NCBI RefSeq assembly: GCF_002234675.1
Contig: NC_019866.2
Location: 13,235,261-13,299,260 of the forward strand
DNA from: Oryzias latipes
Lineage: Eukaryota > Chordata > Actinopteri > Beloniformes > Adrianichthyidae
DNA length: 64,000 bases
Direction: 5' to 3'
This document shows positions 11,731 through 32,785 of this stretch, one piece after another. Position 1 is the stretch's first letter. Each line of letters begins with the position of its first letter. The notes beneath the pieces are model-generated. The model saw only the letters and a list, made by a program, of their open reading frames with translations, did not search any database and was not told the DNA's origin. The position numbers and the translations under genes are program-made.

Positions 11731-12750
11731 TATTATCTGTGATAGACAGACCAACAAAGTAAAAATATTAGTAATATATGGTATTGAAGAAAATTGTTAA
11801 TATCAAATTTTTCTTATCTTTAGAAAAACACCAAAAAAGAAAAACAAGAGTTTGCCAAAAAAGTTGTACTGGTTTAGACTTAAAAACAATTTTTGATATG
11901 ATTTAGCAAATGATCCATGTCTCTGAGGGCAATAACTAAACGACATCAAACCTTGTTGTTGTAAAAATAGCCTTTTTTGTTTTACCCATCATTACTTGTG
12001 GGCTACATAATTGTTACACAACTTGTTAATGACATCGTAATATAAGGCTCGGCATAGTTCATAATGTGGTGTCAAGATGTACAAATAAACACTAAGTAAA
12101 AGGGAAACTATCCTTCTGGTGGAGAAAGGATTTTGAAAAATTTTGATTTTTAAGCAATCTTGACTAAAAAGCAATGCAGAACAGTCTCTCAGTCTGGTTC
12201 TCTAGTTTAAATTTCTTGCATGTTTTAACTTATTTCCCTGATCCGACACACTTAATTCAAGGGGACTGTGGTTCAAAATCATACATGTAAAGACCTGAAC
12301 CAGTTGTGTTTGTTGGAGTGTCTAGCAGTGTTAACAAACGCTGAAAATTTAAAATGTAAATCACGATCCAAATGAATAAAATTGTGAAAATTGACATTTT
12401 TGAACTGAAATGTGCACATGATTCATTTCTATGTTGAGCAAGACTAAACTTCTAGTGGGAGTTAAATATTCCATCAATGTTTTATGCTTAGTGGCACGCA
12501 AAAACGTGCAAATAAATAACTTCAACATCAATTACTACAGATAATAAATACAGATCTACTTCTATAACCTATTTCTTGTTTACGTGATTTCGTAGAAATA
12601 ATAGAAACACAATCTTGACTATCTATCGATAACTTTAGAATAAAGTAGGGCGGCCCTGGAGCAGCGGTCGGGCGTTCTAGTTTACAGCTAGTCGCGTTGT
12701 GAAGCTGCGCAGGCGCACTGCATGTAGTCGAGGTGCGGTAGTACGTCACT
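11731..12750. other. rln3-il27ra intergenic region
   Basis: AT-rich and featureless until about 12640, where GC content rises toward the il27ra promoter. Confidence 0.5.
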
Positions 12751-12769
12751 GGCAATTCCAGAAAGGGCG

Positions 12770-13025
12770 GAGCTTCCGTTTTCAGTCAAAAACACCTCTC
12801 ACAACAACTTCTAAGGCTTTAAAGTCGGTTTTGCGCAGAGGTGTCTCAGTGTGTCTCATTATGAGGTAAATTATCTCATTTTTATGTACGTATACTTTGG
12901 ATAATTATCCAAAAGTCTTTAGTATGTCTTGGACTTTTACTTAGTACACTTTATCAATTAACGTTCTGTCTATCTATGTTTTGTGTTTGACCCCCACAGA
13001 CTTTTAGGGGCTTGCTTTCATTGTA
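12770..13025 (+). promoter_or_regulatory. Probable il27ra 5' UTR exons
   Basis: A donor-like ATGAG/GTAAAT near 12866 and an acceptor CCCCCACAG ending at 12999 suggest a non-coding first exon spliced to 13000-13098, which contains the start codon. Inferred from splice signals only. Confidence 0.45.
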
Positions 13026-16000
13026 ATGGCCGTTTCCAGGACGAAATGTCTTTTTCCCGTCTTACTGACACTCCTCTTAAAGCGTGCTGCTGCAGCCGGT
13101 AGGCTTCTTGAAAGTTTTGTTTTGAACATTTAAACACGCCACGTAGGTCATTTAGTCCAACTAGTGTTTAGCCTCATTACTATTGCACGAACCTCCTTAA
13201 AAAATGACCTGATCTGTTTTGTCTTAGTAGGCTGCTCTCCACTGTTACACAGACTGGGCTGTTGATACAGAAAAAGCTGCAAACATGCATTCATTTTTTC
13301 CATACACCACTTTGATCAATGCAACTTGGTGAGTAAACTGGTTTAGTGACAGCCCTGAGTTTTATTGTAGACCCACAGCGTGCTGAGAAGGAAGTGGTCT
13401 TAAGGATGAGTACAGTCATTCAACCAAGTTATTCATTTCCTGTTAACATTTCAGCTTCTTTGCCTTCTTTCAAAGTCTAGCATTGGATTTGTTACTGGTG
13501 AAGGTGTGTGGGCTTACGAGAAATGTGGCAAATCTGCACAGACCTTCAACACTTATAGCAGCCATGTGGGTTGATATCTCAGTAACAACCCAGTAGGAGT
13601 CACAAAGTCTTATTTCGCCTTTTAGAAAAAGAAAACACTTATTTGTATTTATGTCAATGCTACTATTTTAACTATTGTCTTTTCTGCTTGAATAAAAATA
13701 TTGATTTGACAGAGGTTCAGACGACTGCCTTTAAACATAAAACATCCTGTGCCACATTGGATCATCTCAATGCAGTAAATGTAGTATTAGGTAGTGATAT
13801 GTCAGCACTAATGATAATAATAACAATAAAAACAGTATTTTAGAATTTGAGGTGTTACTCATCTAGAAATTCAATTAACTAATTAGCTAAAATTAAACCA
13901 CAGCCATTTAAGTAAGCCTAACTGTATTTTTTTGAACCATGAGGTGCATTTACAATCCTTGAATTTGTTCAAAAATAATAATAAAAGAAAAACGCTTTAT
14001 AATGTGGTGCCTGAATTCTGGTTGTGCTTACTGACCTCCAACTGATTTTCTGTGATAGATGGAGCTCAAACGTTTGTCAATGTCACTCAAAGGATTGATT
14101 GTTGAAGAATTACAGCCATTGTCAGGAACCTTGTGGAGTGATGCGTGCTGCCCTTCAACTGTTTGTGAATGAGTTTGAGTTAGTCCACTTAAAAACAGAA
14201 AAAAAACCTATTTTACTTTCGCTGGAGATCCACAGTTGAGGGTTAAATTAAAAGAGCCACATGTGGCTCTGGAGCCTCAGGTTGCAGACCTTTGGTCAAG
14301 AGGATGCAGTTATATAAAAAAAAAAAGATTTCTTTAGTTTAATTTAGTTCAGGGGTCTGCAACCGGAGACCCTGGAGCCACCTTTCATCCATCCATTGTG
14401 GCTCTTTGGATTTAAAGAAAAATAAATGTCAATAATTTATTAACCTTTGTAGCAGTTTATTTTTAGAATAAGCTTAAATCAAATATTATCTTCTGCTGCA
14501 CACAGTGTCTAGTTGTTCAAAAGTTAAGTTCAATCTTAAAGTATAGAATTTCATCAACATTTACAGATTTTGTTGAAACTCTTGACGACTATTGCTTCAA
14601 ATATGCATCAAACCACTTTGGCTACAAAATGACCTTAATGTTGCATCTACTTGAAAGCAATTCTTTCAGTCATTAAGGGTTAAATAAAATGGATTCTTTA
14701 ACTATATAATCATGTTTATATTTGATAGGTAAAGGGATGAGGGTGCACTAAAGTCATAATGAAAGGAAATCCCATGTTTATTTTGGCTTTCCTGCATTCT
14801 TAATTCTGCTGCAGCCAGAGAATCATTTGAACACAGGGTGCCTTTTAGTTTAAAAGAAACTTGTATGAGCTGCTGTCAAAAATGAAAGCTGGAAAAACCT
14901 AACACTGTTCTAATTTAACTATTGTAAGTATTTAAAATCTTCTTTACATAAATGAATAACTAAACGGTCTTAATGGTCAGTTGGACTTTGCAGCTCTCAC
15001 TGAGTTGGGGTTTGTAAGAAACTGGACCAAATGACTCTTTTTAGTGTTAACGGTTGCAGACCCTTAGTTTAGTTTATCTTATTGATTTATTTATTTCAAA
15101 CATATTATAAAAGCAAGAACAAATACATCAACATCTTCACTGTTAAAGAGATAATCCATATCAGTTAAGGGGCGGAAAAAAGAGTCCAATTTGACAGAAA
15201 TTAAGAAAAATAACATGTTTGGTAAGGAGATGGGCACAGACTCTTTAATACTCATTCAACTTAGACACAAATAGTATATTGCAATCACAATATAAGTACC
15301 AGGAATTCATTACAACCATCATGGGGCTCAGATCCAACAAACAACCACATAACAATTATCTAGTGAGTTTTGGTGTAAAGATTGAAAATCCTTTCTTTGT
15401 ATTTATTTGGAAACCAACTAATGTTTGGAAATTGTTTTTCTATCAAATGTAGATCATTCCACAGTGATTTTACGCTGTTATTCTGAAATTCAAAGTCGTG
15501 AAATGTTTATTTATTTTTGAGGGAGACTGAATTTGTTTTTGCTGAGTGTTTTTTTTTTAATTCAGAGTTGTAACAATGACCTTTTTTACAATTTGTTTTT
15601 ACATTTCATTTTCTCCTTCTCTATCATTTTCCTTTATGTCTTTGTCTGTTTCTAGAGGTCCCTGCTACTCCTTCTGTTCCTGAGTGCTATAGACCCTATA
15701 ACGGGGAAATCTGCTCATATATAAAGTGCATTTGGAATCCACAGGGAGACCCTGAGAATCCCTCTCCCTACCGCCTGCACTGGAAACCAGAAAATATCGA
15801 GTAATCCCTTAAAATGTTTGTCGTCCTTAACGGTCTGACAGCCTGAAGTGGCAAAATCTCCTCTCATTCTGTCTTGTCCCATCTTGTATTCTCCTCCAGG
15901 GATGGGGACATGACTGAGGAAAGCAGTTCGGAGGGGATTATTCATCGTCAACAATTTCCCAGCCATGGCAAACTTCGGGTCTGGGTTGAGGTTGTAAACA

Positions 16001-19000
16001 GTTCTGTCCGATCTGAGGAGGCTGTTTACCATGTGGAACATATCGGTGAGTTCACGTACATATTTTCCCCCTAGAAACAACACAAATACCCCAAATAAAC
16101 TTTCTTTATTATCAATAATTGCTGACATTTCAGGTCTGCAATGGTTTTTGAGTATTTCCTGGATTTCCTTCTTGTCGCCCTCTTCTCTCTTTAGTCAAAC
16201 TACCTCCTCCTAAAATAACAAAAGTCAGTCAGGACCCATTAGAGATCACCTGGAGCAACAGCTGTACTCTGGAGGATTGGGATGTCAAACACTGTGATGT
16301 GAGATATCGAACAGAGGGAGACCGAGGCTGGCCCGCCTCCCAGTATGAGAACCAGACATCAGATCTCAGATACGCAGTGATGGATCCGCAGTTCTTCACT
16401 ATCTACCAGTTTCAAGTTCGATGCATGTGCAGCCATAGCCTGATGAGTGATTGGAGTGAAATCTATAATGAAACAAGTGTAGAATCAAGTAAGTCTTTTT
16501 CTCAGAACATCATAGATGAGTTTGGACAAGACTTTGTAGATAGTAAACACTAGACTGGGGCTGCAGCAATGTAGTATCTTAGACAAAGACTCAATAAAAC
16601 CTGTTAATTTGTGAACTTTTAGGTGTGAACAGATGTTTGGGGAGTTTCCTTCAGTCAGCACATAAACTATTCCAATATTTCTAAGCTAATTTATAATTTC
16701 TTTATCAGTAATTTTAATGAAAATATAAGATAATGATAAATAATTAGCACAACCTTTAAGCTTCTCATGTTTCTTGGTTATTTTTTTTTTTAAAACTTAC
16801 CTCTTATTTTTCAGCCCCAATAGGAGAAGTGGACATGTGGAGAGACTGTGTCAAATCCCACGCAAGCTCTGAATGTTTTCTGACTTGGAAGGTAAGTGAC
16901 AGATAAATGCAGATAGTACAGACCTAAGGAATTCTCTCAACTTCTTCTTTTCTCTGCTTCCAGAATCTTTCTAATTCTCAGGCACGAGGTGTCATTTTAG
17001 GATACGTTGCCACACGGGTATACGCTAATGGCACAGAAAAGCAGACGAATGTGTCCACAAAGACATCCAGCCCCCTCTGGGTGCATGATGGGAGGATATG
17101 GCGGCTCACGTCCTCTCTGAAAGATGTGTCATCGGTTACCATATCAGCCTACAATGCTCTTGGAGCCACAGATCCTTCTCACCTGGTTCTGCAAGCACTG
17201 GGTATCGTTTGCATCAAATGCCACAAATACACACGAAGTGTGATGTTAGGGACCCTCTTTACAAGATATCCTTGTGAAATTTAGTCAGTGAGTGTTTGAT
17301 ATCGGATCCACAATTGTCTGGTTTAAGGACAGACACTCTCCCGCTAGGCCACTGACCTGGCAGAGCCTAATTAGTTCAAAGTGGGCATTCTTTTAATCCC
17401 ACAAATCAAATGGACTTGCCAAATCTCTATAGTCCAGTTTTGTATAGGAGAAAATAACTGATATATATTTAACAGCAATAAATGAGTTCTTGCTTGATTT
17501 GATTTTTATCTGCCAAAACCACATTTACATAAATTCAAAGATCATATTTTACTTGTTTAAATGAACCACTCTCTAATTAGAATCTCTTTCTGCTGCTTAA
17601 TTAGACTTTTTTTTATTCCATTGCTCTTCTGTGCTAAAAGGTGTTTATCTCTCGCTAAGGTGTGAAAGAAAAGGCTCAAAAGATACATGTTGAGGTGACG
17701 CAAGAGAACCTCACGGTGTCATGGGATCTGTCCTCTGAGTCCTTCGATGGTTTGATGCAATATGTGGTTGAGTACAGAATGTGTCCACCCGGCCCTGGGT
17801 TTGATTGGATAAAAGTGGATAAAAACCTGAGTTCAGCTGTTTTCAAAGGTCTGTGCAGTCCATATGTGGAACAATATGAGGAGTTTGAAGGACATCTCCG
17901 GAAAAGCGGTCTAAAATGACGCTTGTCTCCACCTACAGGTGAATTCAAAAAATACACAGCACACCATGTGTCTTTGTTCGCTGTGACAAACAAAAAAGTT
18001 CTTCAACTTTCAACTAGCATTGGATATTCTGTTCAGGGAGGTCAGTATCATGTATAGTTATTTACATTTTCAAAATACTGGATTCTAATACTGTAAAGAT
18101 TTATGCTTAGTATCTTTAATGAAATTCTGATTTGTTGCTCTCCTTCAGCCCCCTCTAAAGTACCATCATTTAAGGTTTCTTCTATTGCTGTAAGTGAAGT
18201 GACTCTGTTTTGGGAGCCTGTTCCTTGTTCCAAGCAGAATGGAGTGATCTTGTACTACCAAATAAGAACAGACACACAAAAGGGTAAGCAACAACTTTTT
18301 GTGCAGGAAATAACAGACTTATTGCAATGCATCTTGCAACATTCTGTACCAGTAACAAGGCCGGGCTGTTGGCTCACAATATATTTCTAAGGAGAGAAAA
18401 AATAGTTGATTGTACTTTTTCTGTATATTTCTGAAAAAGAAAAAAGTTACACATTTTTACATAAATAACAATTTGCCTAAAATGTTTCCCTTGCCTTTTC
18501 TTTTGAAAACATACTAAAAACTGGATCAACTGTGATAAAAACCCATAATCATGTACTCCAAACATCCTGCTTCTTCCAGTCTACAATGTGAGTGTGAGCC
18601 CAGACCATGGAAACCAGACGTTCACGCTGTTGGGTCTTAATCCGGATCAGGAGTACACGGTGTGGATAGCAGCTGTGTCTGCTGGTGGCTCCGGCAAAAA
18701 TGTCACCACAACATTCAAAACAAAAAACAATGAAAACTCTGGTGAGTCTTCATTCTGCCTCCAACCTTCAAGTACAGTAGATTGTGTGCTTTGTAAAGTA
18801 ACCTGTTCTTAGATGAAAATGTGTGACTAAAAGATTGTGGAAAGCTCATCGTCTACTTGATCCAATGAGAAGGATTTCTATCCTTTTCACACTTAAAATA
18901 ATTCATTACTCTTCCATGATTGTGTAAAAATATGGGATACCAAAAAAGACTCTTTTTCATTTTTTTCAGAAAAGAGACTTTATAATTAAAATAACTTTTC

Positions 19001-20802
19001 TGTTAACTGATTTCAATGTTTCTAATATTAAAAAAAAAGATATTTTGTACTACAAGAAATGTGTCGATAAAGAGTCTGTATAATATCCTCAAAAACTCTC
19101 CAGCTGTTGGTCCTAAGGACTTAGGATGGATTTGGGAGGGTGAACTTGGAGTGGAAATCCCAGAGGATATGTGGAAAAAAATATGACATAACACTCAAAA
19201 GATTTCAGTCTAAAATCGAACCAGAGCTCTACAACTTAAGATCTGCCATAGAACTCATTTTTAACCAAACCGTATTTCTAAATTTGAGTCCTTTCCTACA
19301 GCATTGTGTAAGATCACTTCTGGTTAACTAACACATTGCTACTGTTCCTGCCCGGAAATACAAAAGTATTGGATATCGATAGCCTATGAACTGTTGCAAA
19401 TGTTTTAAAAAATATTAAACTATAGTCAGGTACATTCTTCCTTGGTCTCCATAATACACAAATAAGGAACACAACTCACAGAAAGTTATTTAATATCCTA
19501 ACCTTTTGTGCTAGAAAACATATTCTGCTCAACTGGATCTCTAAGAAGCCCCCAACAATAGGAGGGTAGCTCAAAGTAATAATGATCCTTGTCCCCATAG
19601 ACCGCATGTGTCATACACTCCACAACTGACAATTTCTTTCAGACATGAAAGCCTTTTCTGGACAATGTAACCGATGATGTGTTTGTTATTATTTACAGAG
19701 GTTTGCTCTAATATAGTCGACAGTTTTGATGTGATAATGACTTATTCATTGATTATTATATATGCTTATGGAAAAGTTTTACATTGTATCTTTGTTTTAA
19801 ATATTGTTTGTCTTTTGTTTGTGTATCTGTTAATATCTTTATTTACTGCTATTCTTTTGTTCTGTTTGTTATATAACAGTCTTATATTTTTTCATGTACT
19901 TGTCTTGTTTTGCATAAAAGTTAATAAATATATATATATATATATATATATTAAAAAAGAAAAAGATTGTGGAAAGCTGATGGAACACTGTTCTCATCTT
20001 GAGTGTCTCATTCTTTTTCAGCAGATTTGGTTTGGGTCCGTATTTTCCTTGGTATTGTTGTGGTCCTGGTGGTCACTTCTGTTGCTTTATTCTGGTAAGA
20101 TAATCATCTTAAATGTGGAAAACTTTTCTTCTTAATTTGTTTTTGTTAATAAATTAGCATCTCCCTTCCGTCTCCTGACCATTTTGTTCCTGCAGCTGCT
20201 TTAAAAGGAACACGGTGTGCCCACTTTTGCCTCTGTGTCTTTTTGAGAAGGAGCCCGATCCAAGCAACAGTAAAATCTTCAAACAGTTCCAGGTGAGTCC
20301 GAATGAACTGAAAAGGCCCATTCATGCTAGCAAGGAACACACTAAACTTAAAACAAGTAAACGGAACTGATTGTTGATCCAGTTTGATAACATTATTCTG
20401 ATCTTTACAATCACACATACTGTTTATACAAATTCTGAAGTAACCTCTTGTTTGCTTTCTCTGTAGATAAATGAACCCCTCTCTTGGATTTGCAAGAGCA
20501 TATATGACCCCAATCCAAAGATTTCTAAGTTGGAAATAGTGGAAAAATCTTCTGAAGCTCTGGACTCTAATGGAATAACCAGTCCAATGATGGAAAATGA
20601 GAGTACACAGTTTGATCAGAGGGATGATGTTACTCCAGAGGACTGCTGTAAGACAGACTCTAAAGCTCGGGAGGCGTACAGTAAAATGGTCGACTCTGAT
20701 GAAGATAAAGGGGACTCCTCCAGTTCATACGAAGACGAACAAATCTCATCAGGTTATGAAACGCACTTCATGCCCACTGCCATAGAAATCCGTGGAGATT
20801 AA
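13026..20802 (+). CDS. il27ra: il27ra-like class I cytokine receptor
   Basis: Type I membrane receptor of the gp130/IL-27 receptor group, signalling through JAK/STAT. Exons 13026-13098, 15656-15800, 15900-16045, 16195-16488, 16815-16891, 16964-17201, 17660-17848, 17939-18040, 18149-18283, 18580-18741, 20022-20094, 20196-20292 and 20467-20802 join in frame to 688 residues. Seen: signal peptide (LFPVLLTLLL), a cytokine-binding module with paired cysteines and a WSxWS-like MSDWSE near residue 210, three further fibronectin III-like domains, one membrane segment (IFLGIVVVLVVTSVALF, about 526-545), a proline-rich box-1-like PLLPLCLFEKEPDP, and a Ser/Asp-rich tail ending with a candidate phosphotyrosine site SGYETHF. 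The sequence alone could be another gp130-group receptor; position next to rln3, as in human, decides for il27ra. The first intron (2.6 kb) holds repeats, and another intron holds a LINE. Confidence 0.85.
14225..14297 (-). mobile_element. hAT terminal fragment
   Basis: Read on the minus strand it starts AAAGGTCTGCAACCTGAGG and continues with a GAGCCACATGTGGCTC palindrome, the same type of end as the neighbouring element at 14350. The opposite end of this copy was not found. Confidence 0.55.
14350..15066 (+). mobile_element. hAT-type element, CAGGGGTCTGCAACC ends
   Basis: Left end CAGGGGTCTGCAACC, right end GGTTGCAGACCCTTA (inverted match over 13 of 15). Flanks ATTTAGTT (14342-14349) and GTTTAGTT (15067-15074) fit an 8-bp target duplication with one change. 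No transposase ORF. Lies in il27ra intron 1. Confidence 0.7.
15075..15560. repeat. Possible old LINE-like repeat remnant
   Basis: Begins TTTATTTATTTCAAACATAT and contains GATCATTCCACAGT-type text that I associate with teleost repeat 3' regions. No coding frame; weak call. Confidence 0.25.
17281..17357 (-). mobile_element. tRNA-like SINE head
   Basis: On the minus strand the sequence folds as a worn tRNA: a 7-bp acceptor stem GTCAGTG/CACTGAC, an A box TGGCCTAGCGG and an anticodon stem GTCTG/CAGAC. The anticodon position would read TTA and the B box (GGATCCGATATCAAA) is degenerate, so a SINE head is likelier than a working tRNA. Lies in an il27ra intron. Confidence 0.5.
18829..19978 (+). mobile_element. 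5'-truncated L1/Tx1-type LINE with 18-bp target duplication
   Basis: The insertion itself is 18847-19960. It is bracketed by perfect 18-bp copies AAAAGATTGTGGAAAGCT (18829-18846 and 19961-19978). The body from about 19050 to 19560 translates, with several breaks, to the C-terminal part of an L1-type ORF2: KSLYNILKNSP, WEGELGVEIPEDMWKKI, a His-Thr-type stretch and a degenerate SCPEIQKYW. It ends in an (AT)n run and an A-rich tail. It sits in an il27ra intron in the sense orientation. Confidence 0.85.
19926..19951. repeat. (TA)n microsatellite in the LINE tail
   Basis: Alternating TA run directly before the A-rich LINE end. Confidence 0.85.
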
Positions 20803-21230
20803 AAAATCAACATTGTGAATGTTGATTTCAACCACAGCTATCTCGTTTAGTCTTTTGAACCATTTTAGTATTTGGATTGTTGTGGGGGGGGGGGGGACTT
20901 CTCCAGGTGGACTTTGTTCCTTTAGAAAAAACAATAAGCTAGGCTTTTGTTGAATCCTCAGTCTACAGTGTCATACTGCTGCTGCTGCTGGTTCATTTCC
21001 AAACCAAAAATACATCCACCACTGTAACATGTTCTTGAAATGCTGCAAAATGACTGAGTTCAGAGAAGAACCCAAATGACCATATTAGTTAAAAATATCA
21101 GAGATGACTGTAAAATATGGTCAGTATTTTGTTTAGCCTATCAAAAACTGCTTAACTTCTATACTGTTTTTCAAGGAAAAACTATCAAGGAAACTGTAAT
21201 AACACAAAAAGTAAAATCACAAATAAATGT
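20803..21230 (+). other. il27ra 3' UTR
   Basis: Follows the stop at 20800-20802. It contains a run of 13 G (20884-20896) and a poly(A) signal AATAAA at 21222-21227. A later AATAAA near 21645 belongs to a repeat tail and could also be used. Confidence 0.5.
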
Positions 21231-21499
21231 GTAAAAGATAAGGATACTAAATCAATGTCCCTAATAGTATGTAAATCTCCCTTTCCTGCCAAAACATGAA
21301 CTCCATCAGATCTCTGATAGTGTACTGTTGCATCTGGCCCAACACTTAACCTGAAGAGCCTTTGTGGATTACAACGGGTTACTTATCACACCACACAGAT
21401 GGTTTTCTGGAGTTTTAGAAAACCTAAATGGTGAGCTCTGACTTATAGGCATGGAACCAGATACCCCACAACATCTTTGTTTATCTTGACCCTTCCTTT

Positions 21500-21662
21500 T
21501 GTTTGACTGGTTTGTTTTTAAAGTGTTTTATTTTTATTATTTTTTTTATTTTTAAAGTTTTGTAGTGTTGTGATTTTTCTATCCAATGTTTTTGCATTGT
21601 TACAGTGTGAAGCACTTTGTGATTCCACTAACTGTGCTGTATGAATAAAGTTTACTTACTTT
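21500..21662 (+). mobile_element. LINE 3' tail (L2-like)
   Basis: Ends with GAAGCACTTTGTGAT...GCTGTATGAATAAAGTTTAC, the style of teleost L2-type LINE tails with a short repeated end (TTAC TTAC). Only the 3' end is present. Confidence 0.45.
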
Positions 21663-22569
21663 TCTATAAAATCTGTTGTTAACTTCAAATGTGCTTGACT
21701 TTGCCCCCAGTTCACCACTCCTCTTTCCTTGGCTCCCTTTTGGCACATATAGACCACAGCAGACTGGCATCTACAGTTCTAGAGATGCTCTGCAGTCATC
21801 TAGCCATCTCAACTTGGATTTTCTCAAATTAGCTCAAATTCTTACCTTTTCTTGCTTCTAACAAATTTATATATAAAAAAAAGGCAAACAGCAATTGAGC
21901 TGAGAAGCCGGTATCAGTTCCTGTTCTGTTGCAGATAACTGTGTATCAACCAATGACTTAAGTGGGGAAAGGTGAAAACGGTCATGTGACTCATGTGTTT
22001 CATTAGATATAGTTAACAGTTTCTTTCCGACTGTAAAGGATGTAGTTGCCATAACATTTGTCGTTCAAAGAAAAAGCGTTGATGCAGCCTTGGTAGACAT
22101 TCGTCCAGCCATTTTTTAAAGGCTTGTGGGAACCTTGTGAGGTCAGATTTAGAGTTAAGGCAATCCAACCTCAAATTCGCATAATTATGTATATTATTAT
22201 TATAATATTTTGTACAGTCTGCATTTCTGGGGCGGATTCTAACTAACTCTTTAGCACTGCTTCTCATACACGTTTTCTCAGACACTCTTTCCTTAATACA
22301 CCAATAGGGATGCACCAAACCTACCGAAGACATTCAGACAGTTTACTTAAATGCCCAAATTGAAAGCTGTCAAAAGTGGTTTAATTAACAGAAAAAAAAG
22401 ATGTTGCTTTAATGACCCAGATCTACTTGACTTAAAATTTAAAGAAGTGGCAATTTGCAAACATCGGTCATTGTCAAGCTGCAATACTTGTAGTAAAACC
22501 TTAGCAAACAATAGTAGTCTATTTAAGTGGACTACATGTATTTTAGACTGTACTAAAAGTAAGGCAGTA

Positions 22570-22640
22570 CTGTATATTTCATTTCAATTTTATTTGTATA
22601 GCCCAAAATCACAACAGTCGTCTCGATGGGCTTCGATACT
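22570..22640 (+). repeat. Dispersed teleost repeat fragment
   Basis: Contains TTTCAATTTTATTTGTATAG followed by CCCAAAATCACAACAGTCG, text I recognise as a common interspersed fish repeat end. Short fragment without borders. The rest of 21663-23900 holds no gene I can support. Confidence 0.45.
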
Positions 22641-23199
22641 TAAAGTTCACTTTTACATACTATGATAGACCTAAAATGGTCCAATTTAGTCTGAAGAAGT
22701 ATTCAGTTCGTTCCTAGACAACACGTACATGGTGCAAGTATACTTTAAATAAACGTCTTGCGTAATGTATTTTGCTAAGGAAACAGCAAGTGAAACTACT
22801 AGGACATTCTTTCAGACATATTAAATCTAGGCCGTTTCTATATAGAGGCTTAAAATCAAACAATATATGCAATTTTTGATAATGCACAGATTATGTGTTT
22901 TGTATTTAAGAGTTGGGCAGCAAAAATAGAAGAATAAGAAAATTAGTGACTGCTGCTGCGGGCCATACATGTTGTTCTTTTGTCACTAGTTTTGTTTTAT
23001 TTTGAAAGGAAACAGTTACAGTGAGTTCCGTGTGCCACGAGATGGATCCCCGTGGTCAGAGGAACTCTCTAAACTGAAATAATTTAGATAGAACTTCATG
23101 AGGGGGGAATATCAATTGTGAACATTTCGTAAAAGGATAATCTCTGCCTTGGTCTTCAATTTAGAGTTAAACTACATTAAAATCACACATGAATACGAC

Positions 23200-24200
23200 C
23201 CTGTACGTAAACTAATCTGTTGTCTCGCGTGACTACCCAGAAAATACCGAACGGAAGCCGTCGCAGGTCAAATCGGCGTGCTCATTTGAACCAGAAGACG
23301 CGCTACGAAGAGCGGCCCAACGCTCACTGTCCAGCTTTTAAATCATTATTGTACGTACAGGTGCGATATACTGTTATTTTTGATAGTATATTTAGTCACT
23401 TCGTCGTGTTGACTATACACTTTTTGCTAGTTAAATTGAACGAAACGAACAATGACGACAGAGCGGGAATAGGAATAGATTTGGCTCAGCTAGTAGCATT
23501 AGCACACGAAGTAAAGCTCCATGCGCAGGAGCTTTAGCGTTCAGCCTCAAAAACGTGTTCAGGAAGTTTTTGACAATTGTTGAATTTTACCACGTTTTAG
23601 CGAAATCATGTGTGGCTGAATGATTTATTGAGTTCAAATATACCCGTTTAGGCTTTCTGTGGCTTAACGGAAGACGCGATTTTCTGTTTTATGTGCCGGG
23701 CACAACATGGCCATCCTATTTTTTAACAGGCCGGAGTCGAAACGACTGATTACATTAAGTTAACAGCGAGCCAGTGTGTGGAGTGCGATCGCTCTATAAA
23801 TCGATAATGATAGAAAATAGGGTTTGATTGTAATTATTAAAATAAAATATAAGAGACTGTAACCACATGATCTTTGATCTGACGTAGTTGAGTATGGTTT
23901 AGCTAATCGGTATTAGCTATACAGTATATCTGTGGTAAATTAACCAGGGTGTTGGGATTGGAGGACAAAAAGTTTTCGACGGAGCGCAGCAGTCGGTCGG
24001 CTGGCGAGGTGGGGGTAGGATTAGCCAAAGGCAGTTAAGCCGGGTCACAGAGATTTTAGCTGTTCGTGCGACTCTAACGTCCTTGTTTCTTTTCTTCTTT
24101 TTTTCGAATCGTTCGGTCCTGGTAGGAGTTTTCCTCACTTCCTTTTAAAAGTACCACCTTTATCTAGCTGTGCGTTTACATAGTTGCTATGGAACACTAT
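23200..24200 (+). promoter_or_regulatory. Probable tnpo2 promoter / non-coding first exon region
   Basis: tnpo2 coding exon 1 opens with a splice acceptor (GTGTGCAG ending at 24564), so a 5' UTR exon lies upstream. This stretch holds two less AT-rich patches, around 23220-23330 (with a TCTCGCGTGA element like the TCTCGCGAGA promoter motif) and 23950-24020. The exact first exon cannot be fixed from sequence. Confidence 0.35.
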
Positions 24201-24409
24201 GTCCACCATGAACTTTAAACCTTCTGTTCAAACTTACCCTTCCAGAAATACAAAAGCCACGTGGTGCTGCCTAAACCTCAATGATATCAGTATTTAAGTG
24301 TAATTTTAAGTGTTTGGATGCGTTTTACTTACAAATAAGCACATAGTTACTGCTTTGCAGTTGTACTTGTTTACAAGGATATTTTCAGCGTCCATTGATG
24401 CTTGTGGAG

Positions 24410-32785
<8,376 letters not shown>

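Noticed and set aside
23220-23537. 105-codon frame near the tnpo2 promoter
   Set aside because: No domain or family resemblance; a chance frame in promoter-near DNA.
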